Positions 1 to 11,071 of a stretch of 43,248 bases of DNA are shown piece after piece. Each line of letters begins with the position of its first letter. The stretch's first letter is position 1. The notes under the pieces are model-generated. The model had not been told where the DNA came from, did no database searches, and worked only from the letters and a program-made list of their open reading frames with translations. The stretch lies in contig LPNZ01009482.1 in assembly GCA_001655205.1 (NCBI GenBank), positions 1 through 43,248 on the forward strand, given 5' to 3'. Both the position numbers and the translations under genes were made by a program. This DNA comes from Lenisia limosa (Eukaryota > Breviatea).

Positions 1-500
1 AAAGCAAACCAAAACAAAAAAGAGGCTCACAGAAAGGGTTAAAGCGAAACAGAAAGAGGCCCACGGAAAGGGTTAATAGGTTCATGGGGCAAGCCCATTT
101 CAGCCTTGAGAGTGGGGAAGGCCGGAAACGACGAAGGCACCATTCTGTTCTTGACTTCTTTGGTAGAGATGGCGAGGGCTGACGGGCTCGTGTCTACTGC
201 TACTATCTACGAGGTCAGTGGGTGATGGCAAAGTCGGCCTGAGCCTCAATTAAAACTAGTATCATAAGACCCCGTAGTTGCTGAACAACAAAGACCCAAA
301 GACGACATAACACCTATAAACGCTATTTGACGTCAACGTTATCATCACCATGCTGATTGCTTATGATATCCTCAAGGTACTCTTATAGTATATAAATATT
401 AACCCTTTTTAGGCAATACACATATCTTGGTAACTTCTAAAGTAATATCTGACTGTCGGTAGACATAGCACGGTTTTCTTGTCGTCAATACCCACCCACA

Positions 501-1434
501 ATGGTCTGTGAGCAGGTAAGAAGGCCTCCGCATGGCAGCGCTACAGCTCCACGAATACTATTTTGGTCAACAGCAGTATGACAAATCATATTCATGAAGA
601 CCCAAGAAGAGCCATATTCTGTCATCCAACTATGTATTTAGTAGTTTCCCTAGTTTTCTAATGTATATTATTCTCTTGTCCAACCCAAGAAGACACGTTG
701 ATGAGAGGACAGCGCGAATGGCAGTCATCATTTCCTGTGAATGCATGGCCAGGCCAACACTTCCGCATTGCGTCTGTGTGTTGAGCGCCTTTCAAAACAT
801 CATTATAATTCACCTTTAGTAACAAAGAATGACTTGACTATTTGTTTCGTCTATACCCCCCCCCCCACCTCCAGCTCGGCCGTGGCGACAATGTCATCNN
901 NNNNNNNNNNNNNNNNNNNNNNNNNNNNNNNNNNNNNNNNNNNNNNNTGGAGTCAACTGATGCTCCTCCACTCGTCTCCCCAAAGCTGCCCACTCTTCCC
1001 ATTCCTGGGTGTGAGATTTGAACGATGTCAGAAGAGATGAGATTGAAATTGATGAAATGATGAAACAAAAGGATCAGGTAGTTGGGTGAGGTTTTGGGAT
1101 CTGCTACTCCAAATGGAATAACGTTTGTCTTTAAAAGAAACAATTGTTGCTGCTCCTCAAAACACAAGTCCACGCAGCCCCTCCAAGACACATTGTCCGG
1201 CCATCACACCCTTCTAAGATATCATTTGCCATTGTCCGGCCAAGACACCCTTCCAAGATACCATTTGCCATTGTCTGGCCAAGACACCCTTCCAAGATAC
1301 CATTTGCCATTGTCCGGTCAAGACAACCTTCCAAGATACCATTTGCCATTGTCCGGCCAAGACAAGCCGGGGGGTCTGATACGCTGGCCACGCGGCATAT
1401 TATCGTGGCTGCTCTAGGGGCCGACATGGGCTGA
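501..1434 (+). CDS. Unrecognised multi-exon gene with a 13-residue C-terminal repeat
   Basis: Exons read as 501-515 (ATG, M-V-C-E-Q, donor gtaaga), 753-848, 875 into the N gap, gap-1008 and 1032-1077; the phases agree wherever they can be checked. Exon 3 follows a long poly-C tract ending in ccag and begins LGRGDNVI. After the gap the protein reads ESTDAPPLVSPKLP and then an acidic RDEIEIDEMMKQKDQ. The last exon is less sure: one frame runs from about 1140 to a TGA at 1432-1434 through the tandem 39-bp repeat and would encode a repeat with core FAIVRPRHPSKIP. No family was recognised. Exons 2, 3 and 5 look coding; the exact 3' end and the frame through the repeat are inference. Confidence 0.5.
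899..947. other. Assembly gap (N run)
   Basis: Forty-nine N bases lie inside the gene at 501-1434, 24 bases after the acceptor that follows a poly-C tract. Coding sequence is missing here, so the protein cannot be completed. Confidence 0.99.
1191..1364 (+). repeat. Tandem 39-bp repeat, about 4.5 copies
   Basis: Units begin at 1191, 1230, 1269, 1308 and 1347 with cattgtccggccaagacacc and close variants. The period is a multiple of three, so a frame kept open in one unit stays open in the rest. Two plus-strand frames and one minus-strand frame are open through most of it. It most likely encodes the repetitive C-terminus of the gene at 501-1434. Confidence 0.95.
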
Positions 1435-1709
1435 AGGTGAGAGAAGGCTTGGGTAATGCATATCGATCCAGTATTGTGTGTATACATGGGTTATTAATTA
1501 TTTAATATAAAATAAAAAATACGTTTATGATTTAGAAACAACAAAACAAAGCTCGGCCCATCGGGAGGGTGAACAGCTTACTTGTCTGAAGGTAAACGAA
1601 AGGTCCGTAATCTTTGGTGGAGGGAGCGATACCGATACTTGGCGGCTTAAGAATGAGAGAGGAAAATAACTAAAACAGCGTATTTCAAAAAACACAGGAG
1701 AACGATCCA

Positions 1710-3452
1710 TTAGAGCTGTAGTTCCTTGGTTCCCACATAATGTGCGGCTTCTTCTCGGGGGTATGCTGTGTGGGAATTTGGTGCCGCATTGCCCTGTCGT
1801 CAACCCAATGCTGTGAGTCCTCATAATGGTCTATAATGTCACTCACACGGGAATAAAATGTCAAATAAGGGTAAAAGGGAACCCTGAATATGCTCCTTAA
1901 ACTTTGGAATGTTGTGCTGAAGTCGGGTTGAGAAAAGTCTTGGGTCAATGGGTTGGGAGTCTACACAGATTAGCACAAATAAAGAAGCAATGCCCAATCG
2001 TACAGAAATATTCAATGATTTATCTCTAAAATTTTTTTTGGACAAAATAAAACCCTAACCATAAACTTAAAACCCTCCATTGAAACACGACAAAAGCTCA
2101 CAGATTCCTTTGGCGCAGGAGTGCGGCTGCGTGAACGGCCTCTGGACCTTGACCGTGCACGTGACCTGTTAATGGCCATCATGACATTGTTGAATGTCGG
2201 GTTATTTTGAGAAGCATAAAATAATATGATATTAAACATAGGGCTTCACTTCGGTTCGAAAAAAGGCTGAATTTATCGATAAATCCTCTCGAAAACTATT
2301 GATATTTTGCCCTGTCTTTTTTGAAACGAAGTGAAGCCCTACTTCCACACCGTTTCAGAAATATGTGTAACAACATTACCACTTACCTTGAGCGAGAGCG
2401 CGAACGTGATCGAGACCTAAAACAATCAGGTACGTGCCGTCTTGCTGTGTATCATATTGATGGAGCTGAAGAAATGTATGGTTTGTACATGGGCAATAAA
2501 ACATGAAAGAAGATACTCTTGCCTTCCATCTACTATCATATCACCACGATCCAAATCTCAAAGAAGCTTTTGATTAGAAAATTAACTGGTTTCAGCGAAA
2601 CGTCTACACCACCCGTAGTTTTGGACTCACAGCAAGTAAAATTTAATCAAAATTTGGCGAAAAATACACAGCCCTTGTACAAACCTAGACCTTGATCTGG
2701 AGCGGCGTGACGACTGAGAATTGGCGTTGTTCTGTGAGTCGAAGTCGCCGGAGGGCTGGGAAAGCTCAGAAAACTCAGTGGTTGCAATGGTCGGCATTGT
2801 TGTGATTGGATCTATGACGCTCTGAATAGTGGCCTCGAAGACGGCAATGGAGAGGTTGGAGGCTCTGAAGGGGTATCAGCCGGATAGTTGTCACCGGGAC
2901 GGCGGCATTTATATTATAGCATATCATATGATATGGTTTCCTTTTGGGAAATAAGGAGTTCTTGAGTTGTTATTGTGTGGTTAGTAATGAGATGACAACT
3001 AGAGGACTGTAAGGATAATAGGTTTGCATGATAAAGTCGTACATTAAGTTAGTTAATCAGGAGGGCCTATGCGAGGGTAAGAAGTGAGGTCCTACAGGCT
3101 ATCGGGAGTAATATAGCGAGGGTGAGCAGCTATAAGGTGGATAGACTGAGGTGCAGTGGCAAATGAGATTGGTTTAATAGCAAAGGAGATGTCTCATCAT
3201 ATTGAATTATTACTAGGGTTTCACTTCGGTTTTAAAAAAGACTGAATTATTCGATAAATCTCCGAAAATTATCGATATTTAACAGGTATTAATCGAACCG
3301 AAGTGGAGCCCTAATTACTACCAGATCCCAGCACACTTAGTTGGTGGGATAACAGTGGACATATCAGGCTCAAGTGTGTTGAAGTCTAATCCGCCAATTC
3401 CTTCAGCGTCCAAAGATGCCCGCAGAATCTTCGCGTCTACAGTGTTGGACAT
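1710..3452 (-). CDS. RS-domain protein, SR-type splicing-factor-like, six exons
   Basis: Reading down the minus strand, exons are 3452-3337 (ATG, MSNTVDAKILRASLDAEG), 2864-2691, 2416-2387, 2165-2102, 1960-1847 and 1793-1710 (TAA). They total 582 nt, 193 residues, with every phase consistent and mostly canonical donors. The N-terminal 95 residues are acidic and Ser/Thr-rich. Next comes a run of about 30 residues of alternating Arg and Ser split over three exons, including a 30-nt exon coding only SR repeats, then a short tail ending YVGTKELQL. RS domains bind each other and RNA during pre-mRNA splicing. No RRM is visible, so this is an SR-related protein rather than a classical SR factor. The last two exons are less certain than the first four. 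Introns 1 and 3 each hold a TA-flanked inverted-repeat element. Confidence 0.75.
2239..2341. mobile_element. MITE family A, full copy
   Basis: TA-flanked inverted repeat beginning gggcttcacttcggttcg and ending gaaacgaagtgaagccc, with a core of cgataaat and gatattt motifs. It lies in intron 3 of the RS-domain gene. Confidence 0.9.
3214..3313. mobile_element. MITE family A, full copy
   Basis: Begins taGGGTTTCACTTCGG and ends ccgaagtggagcccTA, with internal ttcgataaatc and atcgatattt. It lies in intron 1 of the RS-domain gene. Confidence 0.9.
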
Positions 3453-3778
3453 AACAGAGTGAAGATTAAAGTTGAGTTTATTGAGGTGGAATTCTTAGAG
3501 GGATGAAGGGGGCCATTAGCTCCTCTTTATTCCCCCTTCCCCCTTCCCATAGTCTTATTAAACAATACTACACACACACATACCCTCCTTTACGTTAGTA
3601 GTAATCTTTATGATTTCCTTCGTTTCACCCCCCCCCCCCNNNNNNNNNNNNNNNNNNNNNNNNNNNNNNNNNNNNNNNNNNNNNNNNNNGAACCACGTCA
3701 ATGAACTTGTAGGACTATGGGGATGAGAAAAAGCAATAAAACCAAAGTTCAATAAAGGACTTATGAAGAGCTCCATTT
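3453..3778. other. Intergenic stretch with gap
   Basis: This separates the start of the RS-domain gene from the stop of the next minus-strand gene. It holds a poly-C tract at about 3629-3639 followed by N bases at 3640-3689. No coding exon is convincing. Confidence 0.6.
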
Positions 3779-5780
3779 TTATAGATTGCCAATTCCCACC
3801 CTTCCATCTCCGTGGGTCCAAATAACAGGGCTGAAGAACACCCCTTCAGGGAAGATGATAATGAAAAGACTACATAGATAAGATCCTTTTCACTCCAATA
3901 AGGCTGAAGAATATTTAAAAAAAACCTCCTATTCATTGGTTTAATTTGTTTTATTACCATAGATCCCACCATCCGGTGAAGTCGGAACAAAGAAGTAGCA
4001 CACGATTCTCTTCTAAAAAGCGTGAGGCTATGAAGACCAGCCTGAATAGTACAAGGTAGTATTTCTCTGATAGCGTGATGGTGTACTATACAGATTCGGC
4101 CAGAATACAACATTGTTATATTTCTCATTTATAAGATATGATATTAGATACATGTACACCATATAATTTGTATTCCTGAAGGGATGCAGATAAATAATGA
4201 TCCAATAACACAAAGCTGAACTAACAAAACATCTTACAAAAGACCTACCTTTGGTGGCTCTCAGAATGAAGCCAGAAACCGAATGTGTTGGAGATAAGGA
4301 CTCAATAGCATCAACTGTCTTCCTACTCGCGTCAATTCAGTCAAACCTTTTGCGTTTTTGCAGATTTTTTCTTCTACAAGTGTATTTTACAGTATACAAG
4401 CGTTCAGAAAGGGGATGATGCTATCAACCCCCATCTTCACCATCATGAGATTTTTCCACCAGCACGCAACTACTTCCACCCCACCGTTTGGCCAAAACCA
4501 CCGAGGACGTCACAATCTCGTCTCTGTTGTGATAGACGCGTTTGGCCGGCAGCTCGCTAGGGAGCGGGATAATATTGGACCTATGGTGATAAATAATGCT
4601 TCCGTAATAATATGTGACCAAAGACCCTGCTGACATTCTGAAACTAGCGTTGTTTTTGATTGGAACAAACGATTTGCACTCTTCCTCAGTAGCCTTTCGC
4701 ACGACTGAAGCAAAAAGAAGAATAGAGTCTGTGGAGAGTCAAAACAACTTTCAAACTCAGTATAAAGAAGGCAAACTTGTTGTTGCAATGAAAAACATAC
4801 AACCACTTAGGAAGCCCACCATCAGGACTGTCGTTGTCACCAATACATCGATACTGTCCTCTTTTCAGGGGTGCCTGTGTGAGGTCCGGGGCCGTATTTG
4901 GTGCAGTCCCAATCAAAGTAAACTGGAAAGAAGGTGGCTGAGAGCCGCTGAAACGTCAGAAAAGGTACTCAGAAAAGCAAAAACAAAACAATTGCAGACT
5001 TATCTGCAGCATTGACCTGACTTCCATAGGACTCCACTCCTAAAAGAGTCAAAACCACAGGGTTAAAGAACTTATTTGGGATATGATTCATGGTCATTTC
5101 AATCCAAAAAAGAGACATAATATCGATATATATGTAGATCTACATTATTCATTGTCAAAGGGTTTAGGTCAGAAGAGCAGAGCTTCCCTTCGGTCCAGAA
5201 ATACTCTCGATAAATCCTCGAAAAATGTCGATACTACCATTTGCACCCCTTGTCATACTTTTGACCTTCTGCTGACTCTGGCTCTGACTCTGTAACTGGG
5301 TTTGTACCTGTGTGTCTTCAACTGGACAATAATCCAAGGCGACAATAATCAGTTAAATGTGAGGCAACAAAAGAGAATACGACAGTTCTCCAAAGCTATC
5401 GAAACAAAGAACAATAGATTAACTGTTGGGGGNNNNNNNNNNNNNNNNNNNNNNNNNNNNNNNNNNNNNNNNNNNNNNNNNNNNNNNNNNNNNNNNNNNN
5501 NNNNNNNNNNNNNNATCCGGAGCAATAGCCCTTACATCCCAATCCCCTCTCCTTCCTGTCCCCAAAAGCGAACCTTGAGTACAATAATCCTCGAGGTTGA
5601 CTACACCGTAGCACACCAAATTATCACCCCTGTAGAGGATTGCGTCTGAAGTGGTCAGAAGAGTGGCTTCGGTTGGGGAAATTTCTGAATATTTCGAAAA
5701 AAATTCCATAATTAGTTTTTTTCTTTTTTACCGGCCTTTTTCTGAGCGGAGTACCCGAAATATGACCATGCAAATAACGT
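3779..5780 (-). CDS. WD-repeat-like protein, N-terminus unresolved
   Basis: Exons down the minus strand: about 5778-5732, 5684 into the gap at 5514, 5039-5017, 4922-4820, 4704-4671, 4637-4485, 4322-4249, 4175-4160, 4041-3958, 3903-3874 and 3830-3779 (TAA). Phases agree from 5039 to the stop. The product contains GDNLVCYGVV, GTGRRGDWDVRAIAP, LLLCSDFTGWWDL and a final WTHGDGRVGIGNL, the G-D-x-x-W-D texture of degenerate propeller blades. The family is not identified. Exon 4160-4175 is only 16 nt. An N gap (5433-5514) and half of a MITE lie in the intron between 5515 and 5039, and exons may be missing there. A 133-codon antisense frame also spans 4614-5015, but the minus-strand splice chain is better supported. 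Confidence 0.6.
5180..5236. mobile_element. MITE family A, half copy
   Basis: Contains agcttcccttcggtccag and then cgataaatcctcgaaaaat. Only the left half is present, inside an intron of the WD-like gene. Confidence 0.75.
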
Positions 5781-6066
5781 CACTCAAGTGGTGGAATAAA
5801 GTTATTTTCCTTGGAAAAGCATATCGTATATCATATATCCAATCTGTCATGACTCACTCTATATAGTAAATACCATATCATATCTAGTACTGCATAACAT
5901 GATAGTGTGTCTATTATGATATCATATGCTACGTAGGATATCAGGAGTAATACACACCATGGCAGTTTGTGAGCAGGATTTGGATATAATGCGGCTTCCT
6001 TTCAACAGCTTCATGTGGGTTCTGCTCTGTTCCTAAAACATCAGTGACATGGAGAATTGTGTTTGC

Positions 6067-9000
6067 TTACGCCAGGAACGCTTTGCAGCTCGCCAGTGGT
6101 TCGGCTGAAGAGGGGACGGTGCAATTAGGGTTATTGGAATGCCCAGCGTTCGGCCATCTGATATGTAAGCTTCCCTTCTGTTCAAAAAAACTCGGTAAAT
6201 TATCGATAATTTTAGAGGATTTCTCGTAGCGCCACTCTGGACACTATCTCGTACCCCCCCCCNNNNNNNNNNNNNNNNNNNNNNNNNNNNNNNNNNNNNN
6301 NNNNNNNNNNNNNNNNNNNNNNNNNNNNNNNNNNNNNNNNNNNNNNNNNNNNNNNNNNNNNNNNNNNNNNNNNNNNNNNNNNNNNNNNGGCTGTCGGAGG
6401 AGACGGTCATTGGTCCAAACCCGGCTATGCGCTGCAGTAAATTTAGAAATAAGTAATAAAACAAGGTTGTATCTGGCTTAAGCCGTCCACACCACACTAT
6501 ACTATTAATGCACCCAATCTTTTGCCTTACAACTCTGTGCACACAGCTTTTTGCGTGCCCCCCCCCCCAGTAATATTACTATTTGTTGTTGCTTATACAT
6601 CCCACAAAGGTTTGAAGAAAACCATCAATCACATGACGCACCTTTCTGTTCAGCTGTGTTCGTGATGGTTCTCGCGTTTTGCAGAGCAGTCAAGAGCTTG
6701 GAGGAGAGCCCGCCCTCAACAAACTTGTTCTTTTTCTGTTTACCTGGTGACAAGGGCCCTGTTGATGTTAGAACGAAGGACTACAAAGTTTTCTACCTCT
6801 TCTTTCGGGAGGCGGTTGTACTTTCTTAGCCATTTTGGACAGCGCTTGGATATGAGACCTGAAAGAGTTACACTGGCATTCGATTTAGTCCAAAAATCTT
6901 TGGACTGTAAATACAGATCATCTGGCACTAATAAGTCCCCCTCAGCTCCTGCAAAGTATCCTCCAGCTCACGGCAGTTCCGGTTCCTTGGCCGTTTGTGA
7001 GAAGAGAGTCCTCTTCGTTGGGACGCTATCGGCGAGACCCGAAGGAACCAGGTCTATGTCCCGATAGCCTTTGGGAAGCGGCGACTTCTTGAGCGGCGGA
7101 GGAGTGTCGATGGGGTCCATTGACACGTTAGAGACGTCTGCGGCATCAAAGGCATAAAGGAGCAGATACCCATAAAAGCCTTCTTACTAGGGCTTCTCTT
7201 CGGTTTGAAAAAGACCGGTGCATTATCGATAATTTTCGAGGATTTATCGAGAAATTCAGTCTTTTTTGAACCGAAGTGAAGCCCTAGACGTTGGAGACGT
7301 TTGCGGCATCAATGGTATAAAGGAGATCCCGTAGAGAGCCTTCTTACAATTCACAGTATTCGCTGATCCTTGAGTGGACAAGTCCATGTTTTCCGCCTCA
7401 GTTATTGCGTCAGACAGAACCTTGATTTTTAAGAAACAACAGAGCAAAAGTGGAAAAGAATCGCAATAGTGTTATTTTTTGAGAATTTTAGTCTTTTTTG
7501 GACAGAAGCTCCTTGCCTTGCCATAAGCTTTGGTAACATACAGATTGTTTAATGGGAACATAGGCTTCACCCCGCATCGCTGCTCGCATTCGACTGAGAA
7601 ATAATCAAACTTGAACGCAATTCAAAGCAAATAACGGGAGGTCACAATCACGTATTCTGATATTCCTTATAAAGTACGAATTGAATTGTTTGATAAGAGA
7701 ACAGGCTTGGATCTCCGCTAACGCTAAATCCTCATTGGCCGGTTGCGGGAGAGACCGAAATTGTACGGGTCCACCAAGCTTAGGGAAGAACGACGGCTTG
7801 GAGGAGGCGGAAGACTGGGCAACCTGTCTGGATGGCGCTTTCCTTTTGACAGTGGATCGTGAAGAACCTGATGAAGATGTGATCTCTTATGATAACCACA
7901 GCATATCTCATGATACGCTACAACAAACGATATATTAAAATAGTCTATCATATGATATTTTATAATACAAATGTATTTCATGCAAAAATAAAAAAGAACA
8001 CATTAATGGTTCAAGAAAGCGCCTATCCCATTCCTCTGCGCAAACTCAAAGAAGAGAAGATGCTCTTTTGCTTGTCACTAAATGACGATGCTGTTGGAGT
8101 GTCTGAAGTGGATGGTAGGATCTCATTCAGACCTTTCGGTTCTGGGGTCTGAAAGATGAACCTAGGAAACCATGTATTGCTTATCTTACTCTTTTCGGAG
8201 ATTTTGCAGCACATTAACAGGACCCACCACCAGGTAAGTATGGATATGGATATTTCCTTAGATAAAATCTAAAATAACAACCTATATACCCACTTTTGGT
8301 CTTCCTGGTGTCCGGGAGCGAGAAATACGAGGCACGCTCGGGGCTGGCGAAAAAATCTATAAGTCACGTCAATACGGTGACATTATATAAGTAAAACAGG
8401 CGCCAGACAGAAATAAATGCAGAACTACTTTCCTCTTTTAGGTTAGACTCCACTTACAGATTGTTTTGGGGTTGGTGTGATGTTGCGTAACAATGAAGGT
8501 TTATGTCTCGAGGGGGTCAAACTTTTCTTTTGAAGAAGTACCTGAAATGTTGTTTTATTGGAGCTTTTTAATGGTGTTCATCATGTATAAAAAGCTCTCA
8601 GAAAGGGCGATTTGGATTCTCAGACTCAACCAATAAGTGGTGCCAAGTAGCCTCTTACCTCAACAGCATCGTGTGGGGACGCGCGCTCTTCTTTGGATGG
8701 AGTTGGCTTGGGGGATTGTGACGGTTTACGGACAAGTTGAATCTAACCCTCCAATGAGAAATGAAAACACATATCATATAGTACATCCAAATTTCCCATA
8801 ATTTTTTGGACATTTAACTTGTCAGTTGCCCTCACCTCGTCTGAGCCTTCAGAGCTGTCTTCTTGGTCGAAAACAAAGACATTGCTCTGATCATTCTCAT
8901 CCTCATTGCTGTCTTCATGACATTCATTTGCCTCGGTTGACTGAAGTAGGGCACTCCTTTGTTTGTTTTCATCAAAGAGTGGTCTTCTATTACGATTCCC

Positions 9001-9972
9001 TCCTGAAGAGTGAGAGATAACTTAGTTTTTTTTAGCTTTGACACAGGTAAAGAGTAAAAGGGTCAACAAAGAAACAATGGAAAGATAAGGACTCGGACCA
9101 TCTTCCCACGTGGAGTTTTTGCCCTATCCACTCGTAGAACAGAAAGCGGGGTTTTTCTCTCGGACACAGGCTGAAGAGATTCCTTTGCTGACACTACGGG
9201 GTCAATAAAACCGTCCATTTCCAATACTCAATTATCCATCCATCCATAGAAGACTATTGGCCACCCCCTCCACACAGGTATTTGGTCCTTTCGACCTTGA
9301 GCGGCCGCGTGGTAAGTTGACCTTCAGCTTGACTTCGCCAATCTCCTTCTCATCCTTCTCATCATTGGCTCTGGTCTTCTTCCGGTACGTTCTTGGAGTC
9401 TTAGTGCCCGGCGGTTTGACTTCAGGGCCCTGGGTAAGGTCCTCTGATTTACGAGAGAAGATCCGCTGGTGCTTATGTGGGGTTCCTGCATTGTTATATT
9501 GAACTCTGTCAAATCATCACAATATTCTCATAAGATTAATAAAGTCAAAGCCCTGCCCACTTGATCGTCCCCTTTTGGAAGCCGAATCAAAAAGTTCTTT
9601 GGAGCCTGTTTAAATGTTATTTGCAGAAAAGAGGGTCTCGAAGCTGCTACTGTAGTCATTGAAGGACAGTAGTATGCACTATCCATCCCAACCTGATGTT
9701 TCTTGCTCGTCAATCGAGTCATCAAACACGATCTCGCCTAAAATGTTAAAGCAGCTGTTAAACGTCGCAAGAGCGACAGATATTTGAACAGGGTAATCTT
9801 AATTGACCCATCAAATAAAGTCATATTTCAACTACACCATTTATACATTGAAATTTAGAGGTATAAAATCCAAATAATGCTGAAGATAGGAAAATGGTCA
9901 GAAATGTGAGACAGAAACGTGATTCACACTACTCATCGTCTTACCTCCAGAACTGTCAAAATTTAACTCCAT
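6067..9972 (-). CDS. Disordered protein rich in basic Thr-Pro sites, 16 exons, 514 residues
   Basis: Exons: 9972-9945 (ATG, MELNFDSSGG), 9737-9693, 9605-9561, 9485-9276, 9226-9110, 9002-8836, 8742-8659, 8356-8294, 8148-8046, 7867-7678, 7593-7542, 7420-7348, 7137-6972, 6858-6797, 6743-6642 and 6104-6067 (TAA). They sum to 1545 nt with all 15 junction phases consistent. The protein is low-complexity: basic blocks alternate with acidic ones such as CHEDSNEDENDQ and FDQEDSSEGSDE. At least six basic Thr-Pro motifs occur (SRTPHK, TKTPRT, RKTPLS, AKTPRG, SRTPGR, PKTPEP), resembling CDK target sites. The C-terminal 90 residues (SHIQALSKMAKK to SKLLTALQNARTITNT) look more ordered. A nuclear, cell-cycle-regulated role is inference; no family was recognised. 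The last intron holds a gap, half a MITE and dispersed repeat C. Confidence 0.8.
6167..6228. mobile_element. MITE family A, half copy
   Basis: Contains agcttcccttctgttc, then ttatcgataattttagagg. It is truncated shortly before the N gap at 6263-6388, in the last intron of the Thr-Pro-rich gene. Confidence 0.75.
6478..6562. repeat. Dispersed repeat C, copy 1
   Basis: Shares agccgtccacaccac, the attaatgcacccaatc block and ctctgtgcacacagcttttt with copies at 27342 and 38196. It has no clear terminal inverted repeats and ends in poly-C. It lies in an intron. Confidence 0.8.
7188..7287. mobile_element. MITE family A, full copy between duplicated flanks
   Basis: Begins taGGGCTTCTCTTCGG and ends ccgaagtgaagcccTA, with the core attatcgataattttcgagg. 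The genomic segments on either side (about 7125-7187 and 7286-7348) are themselves near-duplicates. Confidence 0.93.
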
Positions 9973-10175
9973 GCCTTAGTTCATATATCAAACAATTGAA
10001 TCAAATGCTAGAAGGCACGGAAGGTGCCTTTACACTGAAGAAAAGAGACAATTTCGGGAAACGTGGGGCTATTGTCTCAATAAGTCATCCTGTACAATTA
10101 TAGATACTTATTACATTCATAAATTCTTCAATACTACAATACAAAGGCGACTTAAAAAATTCAAAATGTGCTGAA

Positions 10176-10685
10176 CTATAAGAATACATGGGAATGCACT
10201 GGAACAACAAAACTATTTACTTTCTTTTTCCTTTTTCCTCCCTCTCTTCTGCTTACCTGCATACTGCCCTCTTTCCAACCACGTTCCAACCTTTTTACTT
10301 TTAGAGCTGTTGAGATAATAAATTGATGACCGTGGTGAACCTACTACGAAAACAAAGAAACTTGCCAGTACCCCTGCCATCCCCTCTTGTAGTATTGAGT
10401 AGTTGTTATATATGAAGTACTCATAATTTGAGATTGAATTTTGAACAATGGATGAGACAAAGACGGTATGCCTAGTCCATCTTTTCGATGTTTGCCTGAA
10501 CTGTTCTTCACTTTGACTCTCCAGCCAGATGCCAAGAAAGAGGCTCATAAACAGGTAGAAAAGCAAAGAAGGAAGGTCGGGTGCATTTGGGTTGTTCGCA
10601 TTTTTTCAATGATTATTATGTTCATTTACCCCCAAAGGCCTTGAATATGCACTTTAACAACCTGAGAACTCTGCTCCCGCCACAT
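10176..10685 (-). CDS. Small tryptophan-rich protein, five exons, 82 residues
   Basis: Exons 10685-10630 (ATG, MWREQSSQVVKVHIQGLWG), 10543-10465, 10385-10345, 10306-10257 and 10198-10176 (TAG). The total of 249 nt is phase-consistent. The product has a short hydrophobic stretch (LFLGIW), then charged sequence EEQFRQTSKRWTRHT, a Trp-rich patch RGWQGYW, and SKSKKVGTWLERGQY. No family was recognised. A longer unspliced frame of 117 codons covers the same ground and would encode a membrane protein; the spliced model is preferred because acceptors have pyrimidine tracts and phases fit. Direction is likely right, details less so. Confidence 0.45.
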
Positions 10686-10734
10686 AATAGTCGAGCAACA
10701 AAGGTGGGCAGGACTATTGATCCATGGAGGGAAA

Positions 10735-10820
10735 ATATACAGTGACGAGGATAATTCTTGACCAATTTTACTTGGGAAATCACATAGCAAATCGGTCAAG
10801 ACTTATCCCGGTAACTGTAT
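10735..10820. mobile_element. MITE family B, copy 1
   Basis: Ends are tacagtgacgaggataa and its imperfect complement ttatcccggtaactgta. Inside them ttcttgacc faces ggtcaagac. It is about 85 bp, with a second copy at 38067. Confidence 0.85.
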
Positions 10821-10972
10821 TCTTCGTATGGGGGTCCGACTCCCTGTGGTTCAGACCTTCACTTCCATTACGATGCTCTTTGTAGATAATTAAATTTGTA
10901 AGACCTACTCGAATACATCAACTTAGAGTTGAACCTTGACCTGCGTGGAAACTGGTTTCCCTGTATTACATC

Positions 10973-11071
10973 TAGTGCTTCACTTCGGTTCATAAAAGAC
11001 CAGTAAAATATCGATAGTTTTTATCGATTTATCGAGAAATTCAGTCTTTTTCGAACCGAAGTGAAGCCCTA
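10973..11071. mobile_element. MITE family A, full copy
   Basis: Begins taGTGCTTCACTTCGG and ends ccgaagtgaagcccTA, with core atatcgatagtttttatcg. The first internal base has diverged from the family consensus. Confidence 0.92.

Noticed and set aside
3715-4128. Continuous 137-codon minus-strand frame
   Set aside because: It reads through introns in a different frame. The spliced chain ending at 3779 joins the upstream exons in phase and gives WD-like sequence.
4614-5015. 133-codon open frame on the plus strand
   Set aside because: It starts with GTG and lies opposite a minus-strand exon chain (5039-4485) whose phases agree at every junction. Treated as an antisense shadow.
6747-7067. 106-codon plus-strand frame
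   Set aside because: It is antisense to exons 7137-6972 and 6858-6797 of the 16-exon minus-strand gene.
10213-10566. Unspliced 117-codon minus-strand frame resembling a membrane protein
   Set aside because: A five-exon model over the same region starts at an ATG, uses better splice sites and ends cleanly; the long frame probably reads through two introns.
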